Source: JBJXGE01 sp046154185 (lineage in GTDB: Bacteria; Planctomycetota; UBA8108; UBA1146; JAJFFE01). Taken from it: DNA of 64,000 nt. The stretch is from contig JBJXGE010000044.1 in NCBI GenBank assembly GCA_046154185.1, forward strand, positions 56,753-120,752, written 5' to 3'. The notes under the pieces were generated by a model. It worked only from the letters and a program-made list of their open reading frames with translations, was not told where the DNA came from and did no database searches. This document shows, in pieces, positions 31,815 to 39,198 of this stretch. Made by a program: the position numbers and the translations under genes. Position 1 is the first letter of the stretch. Each line of letters begins with the position of its first letter.

Positions 31815-32767
31815 TCTATATGTCCCCCGTCCAACCTTCGGGAGAAGATTCGCAACGCAGCGGAGATCTGCGCTCGCTCCCCCCGGATGACCTCATTCAT
31901 CGCGTCGAAGAACTCGAGGACCAAATCGAGACCATGCGTCGGCGCCACCAGATCGAGTTGCGGCGCGGCATGGAAGCCGTCGAGCGCATGCAACAGCAGC
32001 AAGGCGCCGCGCCCCCGGGTAGCACACCGGCTGGCGGCGCAGCTCCCCACGCGTATCACTCGACGCATACGCATCAAGACGGTTACGACGTCGTGACGCA
32101 TCAACGCGTGGCGATCCTGATCGATGTGCAAAACATGTACTACGCGGCACGTAACCTCTACAACTCGAAACTCGAGTTTGCGAAGTTGCTGACCATGTTG
32201 TCGCGCGGTCGACTATTGACGCGAGCCATCGCGTACATCGTCGAACGGCCAGGCATGGAGCAGGAGAAATTCGTCGAGGTACTGCGGCGCAATGGTTACG
32301 AAGTGCGCAAGAAAGTTCTCATTGAACGTTCTGACGGCTCGCAAAAGGGCGACTGGGACCTCGGCATTGCGATCGACGCCATCTCGATGGCGGACAAGGT
32401 CGATGCTGTGATCTTGGTCACCGGCGACGGTGACTTCGTGACGCTCGTCCACTACTTGCATCATCAAGGCGTTCGTTGTGAAGTGGCTTCCTTTCCGGAA
32501 ACTACTGCGCTCGAACTCATTCGATCCTGCAAGTACTACCATCGGTTGAACGAGAAAGTGCTGCTGCCCGGCGGCCAGTTCAATGCGATGCAGGCCCGTG
32601 GCGACATGGCCGACGAGACGCAGGGCGATCCGCATGCGGCAGCGAGTGTTGCGCCGCAGCCGCTCGCCGAAAAGCCGCACGCATCCGCGGGGCCATCGAC
32701 TGGACCGCGGCCCGGACGCAGCCCGGTCGACGACATGGAACTCGACGACGACGAATTCAATCTGTAA
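31811..32767 (+). CDS. NYN-domain protein, LabA/DUF88-type putative RNase
   Basis: A product of 318 residues. Residues about 22-50 form a short coiled coil (IHRVEELEDQIETMRRR). A NYN (PIN-like) domain follows at about 100-245: VAILIDVQNMYYAARNLYN, GDWDLGIAIDAI and ILVTGDGDFVTLVHYL, whose aspartates are the metal-binding residues of this nuclease fold. The C-terminal 65 residues are Pro/Ala-rich and end in an acidic DDMELDDDEFNL tail. Relatives act on RNA. AGGAGGAACA directly precedes the ATG at 31811, which overlaps the stop of the preceding unknown gene. An intrinsic terminator follows at 32804-32852. Confidence 0.82.
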   Translation: MIYMSPVQPSGEDSQRSGDLRSLPPDDLIHRVEELEDQIETMRRRHQIELRRGMEAVERMQQQQGAAPPGSTPAGGAAPHAYHSTHTHQDGYDVVTHQRVAILIDVQNMYYAARNLYNSKLEFAKLLTMLSRGRLLTRAIAYIVERPGMEQEKFVEVLRRNGYEVRKKVLIERSDGSQKGDWDLGIAIDAISMADKVDAVILVTGDGDFVTLVHYLHHQGVRCEVASFPETTALELIRSCKYYHRLNEKVLLPGGQFNAMQARGDMADETQGDPHAAASVAPQPLAEKPHASAGPSTGPRPGRSPVDDMELDDDEFNL

Positions 32768-32803
32768 TCCGGCGACACCGAAGCAACTTCTAGTTGCGAT
32801 GGC

Positions 32804-32852
32804 GGCGCGCGCACTCGGGATTCACCCCAGTGCACGCGCCGTCTCTTTTTTT
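32804..32852 (+). terminator. intrinsic terminator of the NYN-domain gene
   Basis: GGCGCGCGCACT (32804-32815) pairs with AGTGCACGCGCC (32829-32840) with one internal mismatch, followed by a run of seven T at 32846-32852. It starts 37 bp after the stop codon. Repeat copy A begins in its T tract. Confidence 0.85.
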
Positions 32853-32920
32853 AAGGGGTTCTGTTCGAAGCTCCCCTCGCCTTTTCCGGGGACCCGAAAA
32901 GGCTCACCCGACACGTTCGC
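32851..32920 (+). repeat. terminator-adjacent repeat, copy A
   Basis: This 70 bp copy starts with TTAAGGGGTT and ends GGCTCACCCGACACGTTCGC. It has a first degenerate GGGG...CCCC hairpin and a second hairpin built on CCTTTTCCGG/CCCGAAAAGG. Copies B (33046-33115), C (41701-41768, minus) and a partial D (63959-63986) share the layout. The shared core is AAGGGGTGCTGTCCGC, then CACCCCTCG, TTTCGGGGGACCCGA, GGCTC, ACCCC and ACGTTCGC. Confidence 0.85.
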
Positions 32921-32949
32921 CCTCTGGCGCGGGAACGCGCTCATCGCTC

Positions 32950-32974
32950 GGAGCGCGGGCGTCCCGCCCGCTCC
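32950..32974. repeat. GC-rich palindromic repeat (GGTPALR-type)
   Basis: GGAGCGCGGGCG-TCC-CGCCCGCTCC forms an imperfect hairpin between repeat copies A and B. On the minus strand this stretch reads GGTPALR in translation, a well-known spurious peptide from a palindromic repeat spread through planctomycete and related genomes. Confidence 0.6.
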
Positions 32975-33045
32975 GGCGATCGCGTCGTTTGCGCGTGATC
33001 GGCTGCGCCGTGCGGGACGATTGGCGAGATGAACCCATGGCCGTC

Positions 33046-33115
33046 TTTGGGGTGCTGTCCGCAGCACCCCTCGTCTTTTCGGGGGACCCGAAAGGCTCAC
33101 CCCCACACGTTCGCG
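33046..33115 (+). repeat. terminator-adjacent repeat, copy B
   Basis: The best-formed copy: hairpin 1 is GGGGTGCTG (33049-33057), TCCG loop, CAGCACCCC (33062-33070); hairpin 2 is TTTCGGG (33077-33083), GGA, CCCGAAA (33087-33093), followed by GGCTCACCCCCACACGTTCGC. It lies 125 bp after copy A in the same orientation and is not itself preceded by a terminator. Confidence 0.85.
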
Positions 33116-33270
33116 CGCGGGCGCGGTGTACTGCCTTCGATCTTTAGTAAGTTCGTCAAACTACGTCCGGTAGCCGGCTTGACGCGGTCGGCGGCGAGTC
33201 CGCGCTGGTCGATGGACGCCGTAAGATGATAGCTTTCTCTGCGTCATCATCGGAAAGCGGAGGCGGCGTC

Positions 33271-33699
33271 ATGAATCCACTCGCGAGCGTCAACGCGACC
33301 GGTCTCAAGCCCGACCTGGCGGCAACCAGTCTGCAGCAACTCACGGCCTCGAAAGCACCCGCGCCAGGCAAACAGCGCCCGGTTGAGTTGCGCCCGAACG
33401 TCTTGGATCCATCGGAAGGCAGCGGCCTCGTCGACTTGTTCGGCAACAAGCAGAAAGCCGCGCCGAAACGCAACCCGGCCGCCGAGGTCGAACCGCGGCG
33501 CGAGGCGGCGAAGCCGGTCGGTCCAGCGCGCAAGTCGCTCACCTACACCTTGGTCGATTCCCTGCCGCCGAGCGTTCAGGTCCGCGTGATCGATCAATCC
33601 ACGGATAAAGTGATCCGCGCGGTCCCGAGCGACAAACAAATCGCCGTGCGCGAAAGCCTCGATGCCTTTGTCGGGCGCAACCTCGACGTCCACGCGTAG
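33271..33699 (+). CDS. FlaG-like flagellar protein
   Basis: A 142-residue protein. The C-terminal 50 residues carry a FlaG-like pattern: VQVRVIDQSTDKVIRAVPS followed by DKQIAVRESLDAFVGRNLDVHA. FlaG influences flagellar filament length in other bacteria. The first 90 residues are a low-complexity Pro/Ala/Lys region. The frame is open from 33226, but the ATG at 33271 has GGAGG ten bases upstream. It stands apart from other flagellar genes; the FliK-like and FlhB-tail genes are 18 kb away. The assignment rests on a short motif and is moderate. Confidence 0.6.
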   Translation: MNPLASVNATGLKPDLAATSLQQLTASKAPAPGKQRPVELRPNVLDPSEGSGLVDLFGNKQKAAPKRNPAAEVEPRREAAKPVGPARKSLTYTLVDSLPPSVQVRVIDQSTDKVIRAVPSDKQIAVRESLDAFVGRNLDVHA

Positions 33700-33812
33700 C
33701 GGATCAAGCACGCCGCGCGGCTCGGCCGATTCAGCCAACTTCCATTCCAGATCACAGCGCGCCTGCTAGTCTTTGCGACGCCGAACCAAGTCGGCGAGCA
33801 AAGGACACGCGC

Positions 33813-34859
33813 GTGACGGCGATCGAAACTTATGACTACTTTCTGCCCCCCGCCCTCATCGCACAAGAACCCGCTCTTCAGCGCTCCGCTGCGCGTGCGC
33901 TTTTTCTCGAACGCGGTCTGGACTCCATCCGCATCGGCAGCTTCGCGGAGTTGCCGAATTACTTGCGCGGGGATGAGTGCTTCGTCGTCAACGATACGCA
34001 GGTGATTCCAGCGCGCATCGCGACCACACGTGCGAGCGGCGGACAAGTCGAGTGCTTCTTATTGCGTCCGGAGCCGGAACCGCGCGTTTGGCGAGCGTGG
34101 CTCAATCCGGCGCGGCGGATCCGCGCGGGTGAAGTGCTGCGGACGCGCGGCGACACGACGATTCGCGTGCTGGATCGTTGCGGCTCATTTTTTCGCGTCG
34201 AGGCCGGTGATCTCCAACAGGTGACGCGCATCGGCGAGGTGCCGCTGCCGCCGTATATTCATCGCGCTGCGCACGACGCGCGACTCGCAAGTCTCGACTC
34301 CGAGCGTTATCAAACGCTTTTCGCGCGGCGCCCCGGCGCGGTGGCGGCGCCAACAGCGGGTCTCCATTTCGATGCCGCGCTGCTTGCGGAGCTCGCGCGG
34401 CGTGCGATTCCCATTGTTCCCGTCACGCTGCATGTTGGACCCGGTACGTTTCAACCGATGAAATGCAGCGTCGCGGAAGAACATCGCGTCGACCCGGAAC
34501 TCTACGAGATCAGCGCGGAGAGTCGCAGCGCGCTCGCAACCGCCCTCGCCGACGGCCGCCGCATCGTCTGTGTCGGCACGACTTCATTGCGCACCATCGA
34601 GACGTTCGACGAACTCACGCCCGGACCGGCGCTCGCGGGCGAGACCAACTTGACGATTCGGCCCGGCGCTCGCTTTCGTCACACGGCCGGGCTCATTACG
34701 AATTTCCATCTGCCGCGCTCGTCGCTGCTCATGTTGGTGTGCGCGTTTCACGGCCACGAGCGCACGCTCACCGCCTATCAATCGGCGATCGCGGCCGGGT
34801 TCCGTTTCTACAGCTACGGGGACGCGATGGTGATCCTGCCGGCGACCGAACGATGCTGA
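33813..34859 (+). CDS. queA: S-adenosylmethionine:tRNA ribosyltransferase-isomerase QueA
   Basis: QueA transfers the ribose of SAM to 7-aminomethyl-deazaguanine in tRNA to form epoxyqueuosine. The 348-residue length is standard. Family segments seen are YDYFLPPALIAQEPALQRS (7-25), DECFVVNDTQVIPARI, VPLPPYIHR, AAPTAGLHFDAALL, VTLHVGPGTFQPMK and TNFHLPRSSLLMLVCAF. It starts with GTG at 33813, with AAAGGA upstream. The stop overlaps the start of the zinc-ribbon/J-domain gene (34853) by 7 bp. Confidence 0.94.
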   Translation: MTAIETYDYFLPPALIAQEPALQRSAARALFLERGLDSIRIGSFAELPNYLRGDECFVVNDTQVIPARIATTRASGGQVECFLLRPEPEPRVWRAWLNPARRIRAGEVLRTRGDTTIRVLDRCGSFFRVEAGDLQQVTRIGEVPLPPYIHRAAHDARLASLDSERYQTLFARRPGAVAAPTAGLHFDAALLAELARRAIPIVPVTLHVGPGTFQPMKCSVAEEHRVDPELYEISAESRSALATALADGRRIVCVGTTSLRTIETFDELTPGPALAGETNLTIRPGARFRHTAGLITNFHLPRSSLLMLVCAFHGHERTLTAYQSAIAAGFRFYSYGDAMVILPATERC

Positions 34860-35536
34860 CTTGCTGGAACTGCGAATTCGAGCTCGATGCCAAGATGGTG
34901 TTGCGCGACGGAATCTTGCTGACGCGCGAGGCGCGCCTCGGCGGTCCGTATCGCGACTACACTTGCCCGCGCTGCCATCGCCATGCAAAAGTGGAAACGT
35001 CGCGACGGGGTCGCCTCTTCGCGTCGCCGGACCGCGAGTTTTCACCAGTCGATTTTCTAGTCGGCTGGATCGATGCGATGTCACCGCTCGATTTCTTGGC
35101 GATCGCGACGTGGCATCAGCGTCATGCTGCGCGTCGTCGCCACTTCTTCGAACGCGACGGTGATCGCCGCTATTCGCGCTTCAACGTCCTCGACGTCTTG
35201 CGACAGTTCTTCGCCGGTAAGGATCCTCATTCCACACCAACAGCCGCGCGCACAAGTCGATCATCGCAACGTCGCGCGCGGGCATCCGGCGCCGCAAGCT
35301 CCGGCGCGGGTCCAACTTCGCCCGTGCCGCCAAGCGCGCACCCCGAACATCCGTATCGCATACTTGGCATTCCCGAAGGGTCCACCGAACTCGAGATTCG
35401 TGCGGCGTTTCGCACGCTTGTGCGCAAATACCACCCCGACAAGCTCTTGAATCAAGAGCCGCAGGCGGTCGAGGAAGCAACGCGCCGCCTGAAAGAACTG
35501 CTCGAAGCCTATGAGCGCTTGTTGAAGGATCGCTAG
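34853..35536 (+). CDS. zinc-ribbon protein with C-terminal J-domain
   Basis: A protein of 227 residues. The N-terminus has a zinc ribbon made of CWNCEFEL (4-11) and CPRCHRHAKVE about 35 residues later. A central region (SPVDFLVGWIDAMSPLDFL) leads to a low-complexity linker. A canonical J-domain closes the protein (about 165-225): HPYRILGIPEGSTELEIRAA, RKYHPDKLLN with intact HPD. In contrast to the J-like protein at 5671-7347, this one should stimulate an Hsp70. The ATG at 34853 lies inside the end of queA, so it is coupled to that gene; the frame upstream of it is a shadow of queA. Client unknown; the zinc ribbon suggests contact with nucleic acid or protein. Confidence 0.8.
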   Translation: MLTCWNCEFELDAKMVLRDGILLTREARLGGPYRDYTCPRCHRHAKVETSRRGRLFASPDREFSPVDFLVGWIDAMSPLDFLAIATWHQRHAARRRHFFERDGDRRYSRFNVLDVLRQFFAGKDPHSTPTAARTSRSSQRRARASGAASSGAGPTSPVPPSAHPEHPYRILGIPEGSTELEIRAAFRTLVRKYHPDKLLNQEPQAVEEATRRLKELLEAYERLLKDR

Positions 35537-35671
35537 GCAGGCGACACCGACGCTCGCCGTCCAGACACTGGCTGATCCGTTCCGAAACTGAAACTGCGCC
35601 GTTCGCCGTCTCCGCGTCCGATTCGCCGCCACACTGCTCGCCGGGCCCAAGATCTGCATCCGCCATCCCCC

Positions 35672-36082
35672 ATGAGCATCCTCGGCCACCATTGCAACGG
35701 TCTTGTGCGCTGGAGCGTCGCGTTGACGCTGGCAATCACGGGATGCCACTCCGTCCCGACGCCGGTGACGCGTCGCGTTCACGCCGCGCAAAAGGACGTC
35801 GTCCTGTACCAGGTCGAACTCAGTGGTCCGACGTCGCCGCTAAAGTACTTCGAACTCGCCGAGCGCGAGCTCGCGGAATCGGGACGCAGGATCGCTCACT
35901 CCAGCGACTCGGGTGCGCCGATCTATGAGATCAATATGGTGTTTCACGTCGGCATGCGGCGCCTTGCAACCGTCACATTTCGGCTCGACGAGTCGCAAGA
36001 CGACCGGTTGCGCCACTATCAGACGCTCGTTTTTCATCCGCAGCCTCGCACAATCTCGCGCCGAGGGGAGACGCGTGAGTAA
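35672..36082 (+). CDS. small lipoprotein, unknown function
   Basis: A 136-residue protein. Residues 1-25 form a lipoprotein signal peptide with lipobox ITGC (cysteine at about 25). The mature part is a small alpha/beta domain with no known family (VLYQVELSGPTSPLKYFELA, YEINMVFHVGMRRLATVTF). It overlaps the next gene (36075) by 8 bp, indicating translational coupling to the metalloprotease-like lipoprotein and perhaps a shared complex at the membrane. The 135 bp gap before it holds no clear promoter. Confidence 0.6.
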   Translation: MSILGHHCNGLVRWSVALTLAITGCHSVPTPVTRRVHAAQKDVVLYQVELSGPTSPLKYFELAERELAESGRRIAHSSDSGAPIYEINMVFHVGMRRLATVTFRLDESQDDRLRHYQTLVFHPQPRTISRRGETRE

Positions 36083-37436
36083 CAACATCGCTGGTCTTCG
36101 AGCAGCGAGCTGCGCGGCGCTCCTCATCCCATTCGTGCTATGCGGCTGTTTTTCGTTCTACCGGCACAAACTCGAGCGCGCGGACTTTCAGCTCTTCAGC
36201 GACGTCGACCCAATCCGGCTCACGGAGACAACGCGCTTCCTAGAATCGGCGCTGCCGGCGATGCACGCGCTCTATCCGACGTGTTCGCATCGCGTGCCAG
36301 CGCCCCGCGTGGTCTACAATTTGGACGAGCTCGCGGAGCTGCGCATCGTCGTCGTGGGTTCCCATCAAGACGGCTACTATTTGCCCTTTCTGCACCTCAT
36401 TCATCTTTCACCGCAAACTCCACCGACCGATGCGTTCGGCGACACCGAGCCGCACGCGCGCGCCGAAGCGGAGTCGGTCATTCTGCACGAGCTGAGTCAC
36501 CACTTCCTGATCTCGGTGTGGCCCGCCACCGATACTTGCTATTGGCTCAACGAAGGATTGGCCTGCATGATCGAAAACGGCCGGCTCGTCGGGCCCGCCG
36601 CAGGTCAATTCGCGCCGACCTTGGCGCTCCCCCACTATCACCCTTGGCTGCATCAAGAAGCGCGCGCCGCCCTCGAAGAACTCGGGCGAGCGGGAGTCGA
36701 AATCGAGCTGGGCAAACTACTCACCGCCAGCTGGAACGAGTTTCACGAACCAGGTCGAAAGATGCGGAACTATGCGTTGTCCTGGTCGGCCGTAGAGTTT
36801 CTCTATCAGCAACTCACCGGCACTTTCGAATCGCGGGTTCAAACACTCGCGCACATGAAGCCGGACGAAGTGCTACGACGCACGCGCGGATTGGCGGATT
36901 GGATCGCCACGAGCCAAGTCGAACGACTGCGACCGCTCGCGCGAGATGCGCGCTTTCGGCGCTGGGCGCTCTTCGAATGGATTGATCTTGCCGGCGCCGA
37001 ACCTGGGGCGCTGCTTGTCGAATTGCGATGTGCGATCGCGAGCCCATCCGTCGACCTGCGGCGCGTCGGGATGCAAGCACTCACGCGCCTCTTGAATCGC
37101 CGCCTCGAGCTCCCAGCTGTCGAACGGGAAAAACTCTACGCGACAACCGCGCAGGCGCTCGCCGGTCGCGATTCGGAAATGAAACTACAGATATTAGCCG
37201 AGCTGCGCCAAACGCCGAGTGCGCCGAGCGCGCACCGACGGGCCTACTTCGCGCCACTCATAGAACTGCTCGAGGATGCCGATCCAGAACTGCGCTCTGC
37301 CGCCGCCCTCGCGCTCGCGCAACAAGCGACCAAGCCGACGCTCACGCGCCCGAGTTTCTGGTCGGCAGCCGATCCGAAACTCCGCCAAGCGGAAGTCGCC
37401 GAATGGCGGCAATGGTTGCGCACGCAAGCTTGGTGA
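36075..37436 (+). CDS. lipoprotein with HExxH zinc-metalloprotease domain
   Basis: Starting at the GTG at 36075, the protein has 453 residues. The N-terminus (VSNNIAGLRAASCAALLIP, then FVLCGC) is a lipoprotein signal. The peptidase motif is HELSHHFLISVWP followed 15-20 residues later by YWLNEGLACMIE, the HExxH...E arrangement of gluzincins (residues about 140-175). The C-terminal third contains HEAT-like helices (VDLRRVGMQALTRLLNRRLE, DADPELRSAAALALAQQA), perhaps a substrate or partner platform. It is translationally coupled to the small lipoprotein upstream. The frame open before 36075 lies over that gene. Substrate unknown. Confidence 0.75.
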   Translation: MSNNIAGLRAASCAALLIPFVLCGCFSFYRHKLERADFQLFSDVDPIRLTETTRFLESALPAMHALYPTCSHRVPAPRVVYNLDELAELRIVVVGSHQDGYYLPFLHLIHLSPQTPPTDAFGDTEPHARAEAESVILHELSHHFLISVWPATDTCYWLNEGLACMIENGRLVGPAAGQFAPTLALPHYHPWLHQEARAALEELGRAGVEIELGKLLTASWNEFHEPGRKMRNYALSWSAVEFLYQQLTGTFESRVQTLAHMKPDEVLRRTRGLADWIATSQVERLRPLARDARFRRWALFEWIDLAGAEPGALLVELRCAIASPSVDLRRVGMQALTRLLNRRLELPAVEREKLYATTAQALAGRDSEMKLQILAELRQTPSAPSAHRRAYFAPLIELLEDADPELRSAAALALAQQATKPTLTRPSFWSAADPKLRQAEVAEWRQWLRTQAW

Positions 37437-37453
37437 AGCGGTCGACTCGCGAC

Positions 37454-38050
37454 TCATGGAACTCGGAGCAACGTCGAACTCAGGAGTTGCTCACTGCGTC
37501 CGACTTCGATGCCCAGAAACTCCTCCTTGCCGAGGACCGAGAGCGAGCGGCGGTCGAGCACGATTCGCACAACGTCATAGCGCAATCGTCGACCGCGAAT
37601 ATTGAGCGGATCGGGCGTCGCGAAGTCGCTCGGCGCCAGATTGAGAACACCGAGCAAAAGGCTGCTCGCGATGCGCGTGCCGAGATCTTGCGAGAACTCG
37701 TCGGTAGCGGGCTCGTTCCCGAAAAGCGTTCGCAACGTCGAACGGATCGCATCGAGAATCGCAAGGCCGGGAATCGCTTGAACCGGAATGAAAAAAACCA
37801 GTTCGCTGCCGCGGTGTCCGCCGATTCGATAAAGAAACACCTCGTGCGCGGTGGAGTACGTGACGACATCGGGCGGACCGAGTATCTGCAACACATCGCC
37901 GCGATCGTGCACGTGCGGCGTGAGGCGCTGATAGTCGCTCGCCGACCACGGCGTTCCGCGTTGTACGTAATCCAAGTGCAGCCGACAGCCGCTCGTCAGT
38001 CCGACGAGCAAGGACGCGAAGGCAAGCAAACCGGCGCTACCACGGACCAC
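37454..38050 (-). CDS. small lipoprotein, SmpA/OmlA-like, second copy
   Basis: Starting at the GTG at 38050 it has about 198 residues, with lipobox LTSGC near residue 22. The mature region includes DRGDVLQILGPPDVVTYS, which recurs in the adjacent lipoprotein (VTRVLGPPDEVIYS) and resembles the SmpA/OmlA (BamE) motif of small outer-membrane lipoproteins. There is a moderately hydrophobic segment (ELVFFIPVQAIPGLAILDAI). The GTG start overlaps the upstream gene by 14 bp and has GGAGAG before it; an ATG at 38089 is possible but lacks a ribosome site. The two lipoproteins, moaE and moaD form one overlapping unit. Confidence 0.6.
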   Translation of the reverse strand: MVRGSAGLLAFASLLVGLTSGCRLHLDYVQRGTPWSASDYQRLTPHVHDRGDVLQILGPPDVVTYSTAHEVFLYRIGGHRGSELVFFIPVQAIPGLAILDAIRSTLRTLFGNEPATDEFSQDLGTRIASSLLLGVLNLAPSDFATPDPLNIRGRRLRYDVVRIVLDRRSLSVLGKEEFLGIEVGRSEQLLSSTLLRVP

Positions 38051-38453
38051 CGTAACTCGCTCTCCGGCTGTCGAGCCGCTGACCCACATGTTGGACGCGC
38101 CCGGCTTCATCGAAGAACACCATGATGTGGTCGTAGCGCATGTCGGAGCGAAACGTCGAGAACACGATCAGAAACAGCGCCGTGTGGCGCGTCTTCGAAC
38201 GCTTGTAACGGTAGGCCTGCTCAAACAACGGATCGTGCTCACGATGCGAGTAAATCACTTCGTCGGGTGGACCTAGCACGCGCGTGACATCGGCGCGCGT
38301 CGATTTACCGATCTCAATCTCGCTGACGGGAGCGTGGCGAAGACTCGTGCCGTCGCTCATTTGCGCAAAAACGCAGCCCACGAGCCCGAGCCACAGGCAC
38401 GCGAGCGCCGCCGCGCGCGCGCTAGTTCTCAACAGTCGGTTCTCCCTAAGCAT
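38037..38453 (-). CDS. small lipoprotein, SmpA/OmlA-like, first copy
   Basis: A protein of 138 residues with signal peptide MLRENRLLRTSARAAALACL and lipobox LVGC. Its mature part carries VSEIEIGKSTRADVTRVLG then PPDEVIYS, the hallmark of SmpA/OmlA-like lipoproteins whose fold stabilises envelope assemblies. It overlaps moaE by 8 bp at its start and the second lipoprotein at its end. The longer frame upstream of 38453 is a shadow of moaE. Association with molybdopterin genes is unexpected and may be positional only. Confidence 0.65.
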   Translation of the reverse strand: MLRENRLLRTSARAAALACLWLGLVGCVFAQMSDGTSLRHAPVSEIEIGKSTRADVTRVLGPPDEVIYSHREHDPLFEQAYRYKRSKTRHTALFLIVFSTFRSDMRYDHIMVFFDEAGRVQHVGQRLDSRRASYGGPW

Positions 38454-38895
38454 CTTGATGAACCCATTCGCTCGAACCATCAGTGAAGTGCTCCTTCTTC
38501 CAAATCGGAATGTTGCGCTTGAAAGCGCCGATCGCATGCTCGAGCGCTGCGAACCCCGCCGCTCGATGCGGGACCGCGAGCGCAATGACAACGCTTGCGT
38601 CTCCGACTGCGAGCGTGCCGAGCCGATGCACGATCGCGAGCGCGCGCACCGGCCAGCGTGTGCGCAGTTCGCTCGCGAGCGCTTCCATCTGCGTGTACGC
38701 CATCCGTTCGTAAGCACGATACTCAAGCCGCGCGACCGCGCGGCCGTGGTGCTCATTGCGCACAATCCCGCGAAACACGAGCACAGCGCCGCAATCGGGT
38801 GACGACACGCGCGCGAGCAAATCCGCCTCGTCGATCACGTGGTCAACGAGCGCCAGAATTTCCTTTGTCTTAGCGCCGTTCACGAAAGGTGTCAT
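38446..38895 (-). CDS. moaE: molybdopterin synthase catalytic subunit MoaE
   Basis: MoaE and MoaD form molybdopterin synthase, which converts cyclic pyranopterin monophosphate to molybdopterin. The protein has 149 residues; CGAVLVFRGIVRN, LEYRAYERMAYTQM, VRALAIVHRLGTLAVGDASV and the catalytic FKRNIPIWKKE with its two essential lysines are all present. It overlaps moaD by 4 bp and the lipoprotein gene by 8 bp. Confidence 0.93.
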   Translation of the reverse strand: MTPFVNGAKTKEILALVDHVIDEADLLARVSSPDCGAVLVFRGIVRNEHHGRAVARLEYRAYERMAYTQMEALASELRTRWPVRALAIVHRLGTLAVGDASVVIALAVPHRAAGFAALEHAIGAFKRNIPIWKKEHFTDGSSEWVHQDA

Positions 38896-39137
38896 CCTCC
38901 GCTGACAGGAGGGATCAGCGCCAGTTCCCGTGCCGGCAACACGAACTCGTCGGCCTCGAGGAAGCGCGCATCGCGTGCGACGCGGGTATGGCGCAAGCTA
39001 GCGGCAAGTTGCGGGTAGGCGAGTGCAAGTTCCGCCAAGAGCGCCGCCGCCGTCGTATGGGCGGTTACCGGCGTGCGTAGACTCGGCTGACCAAGCGCGT
39101 CGGCAAGCGATGCGAAGAGCAGTACTTCGATTTCCAT
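38892..39137 (-). CDS. moaD: molybdopterin synthase sulfur carrier subunit MoaD
   Basis: An 81-residue ubiquitin-like sulfur carrier. It starts MEIEVLLFASLADALG, has DEFVLPARELALIPPVSGG at the end, and the terminal Gly-Gly is the thiocarboxylation site. It is the first gene of the moaD-moaE-lipoprotein-lipoprotein series, 4 bp overlap with moaE, 61 bp downstream of the end of no other gene on its strand except gltA at 39199. Confidence 0.92.
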   Translation of the reverse strand: MEIEVLLFASLADALGQPSLRTPVTAHTTAAALLAELALAYPQLAASLRHTRVARDARFLEADEFVLPARELALIPPVSGG

Positions 39138-39198
39138 GCCGCGCGCTTCGAACGGCCCTCTTCCATCGGCCGTGTTTGAATCACGTTGGCCGCGCCGA

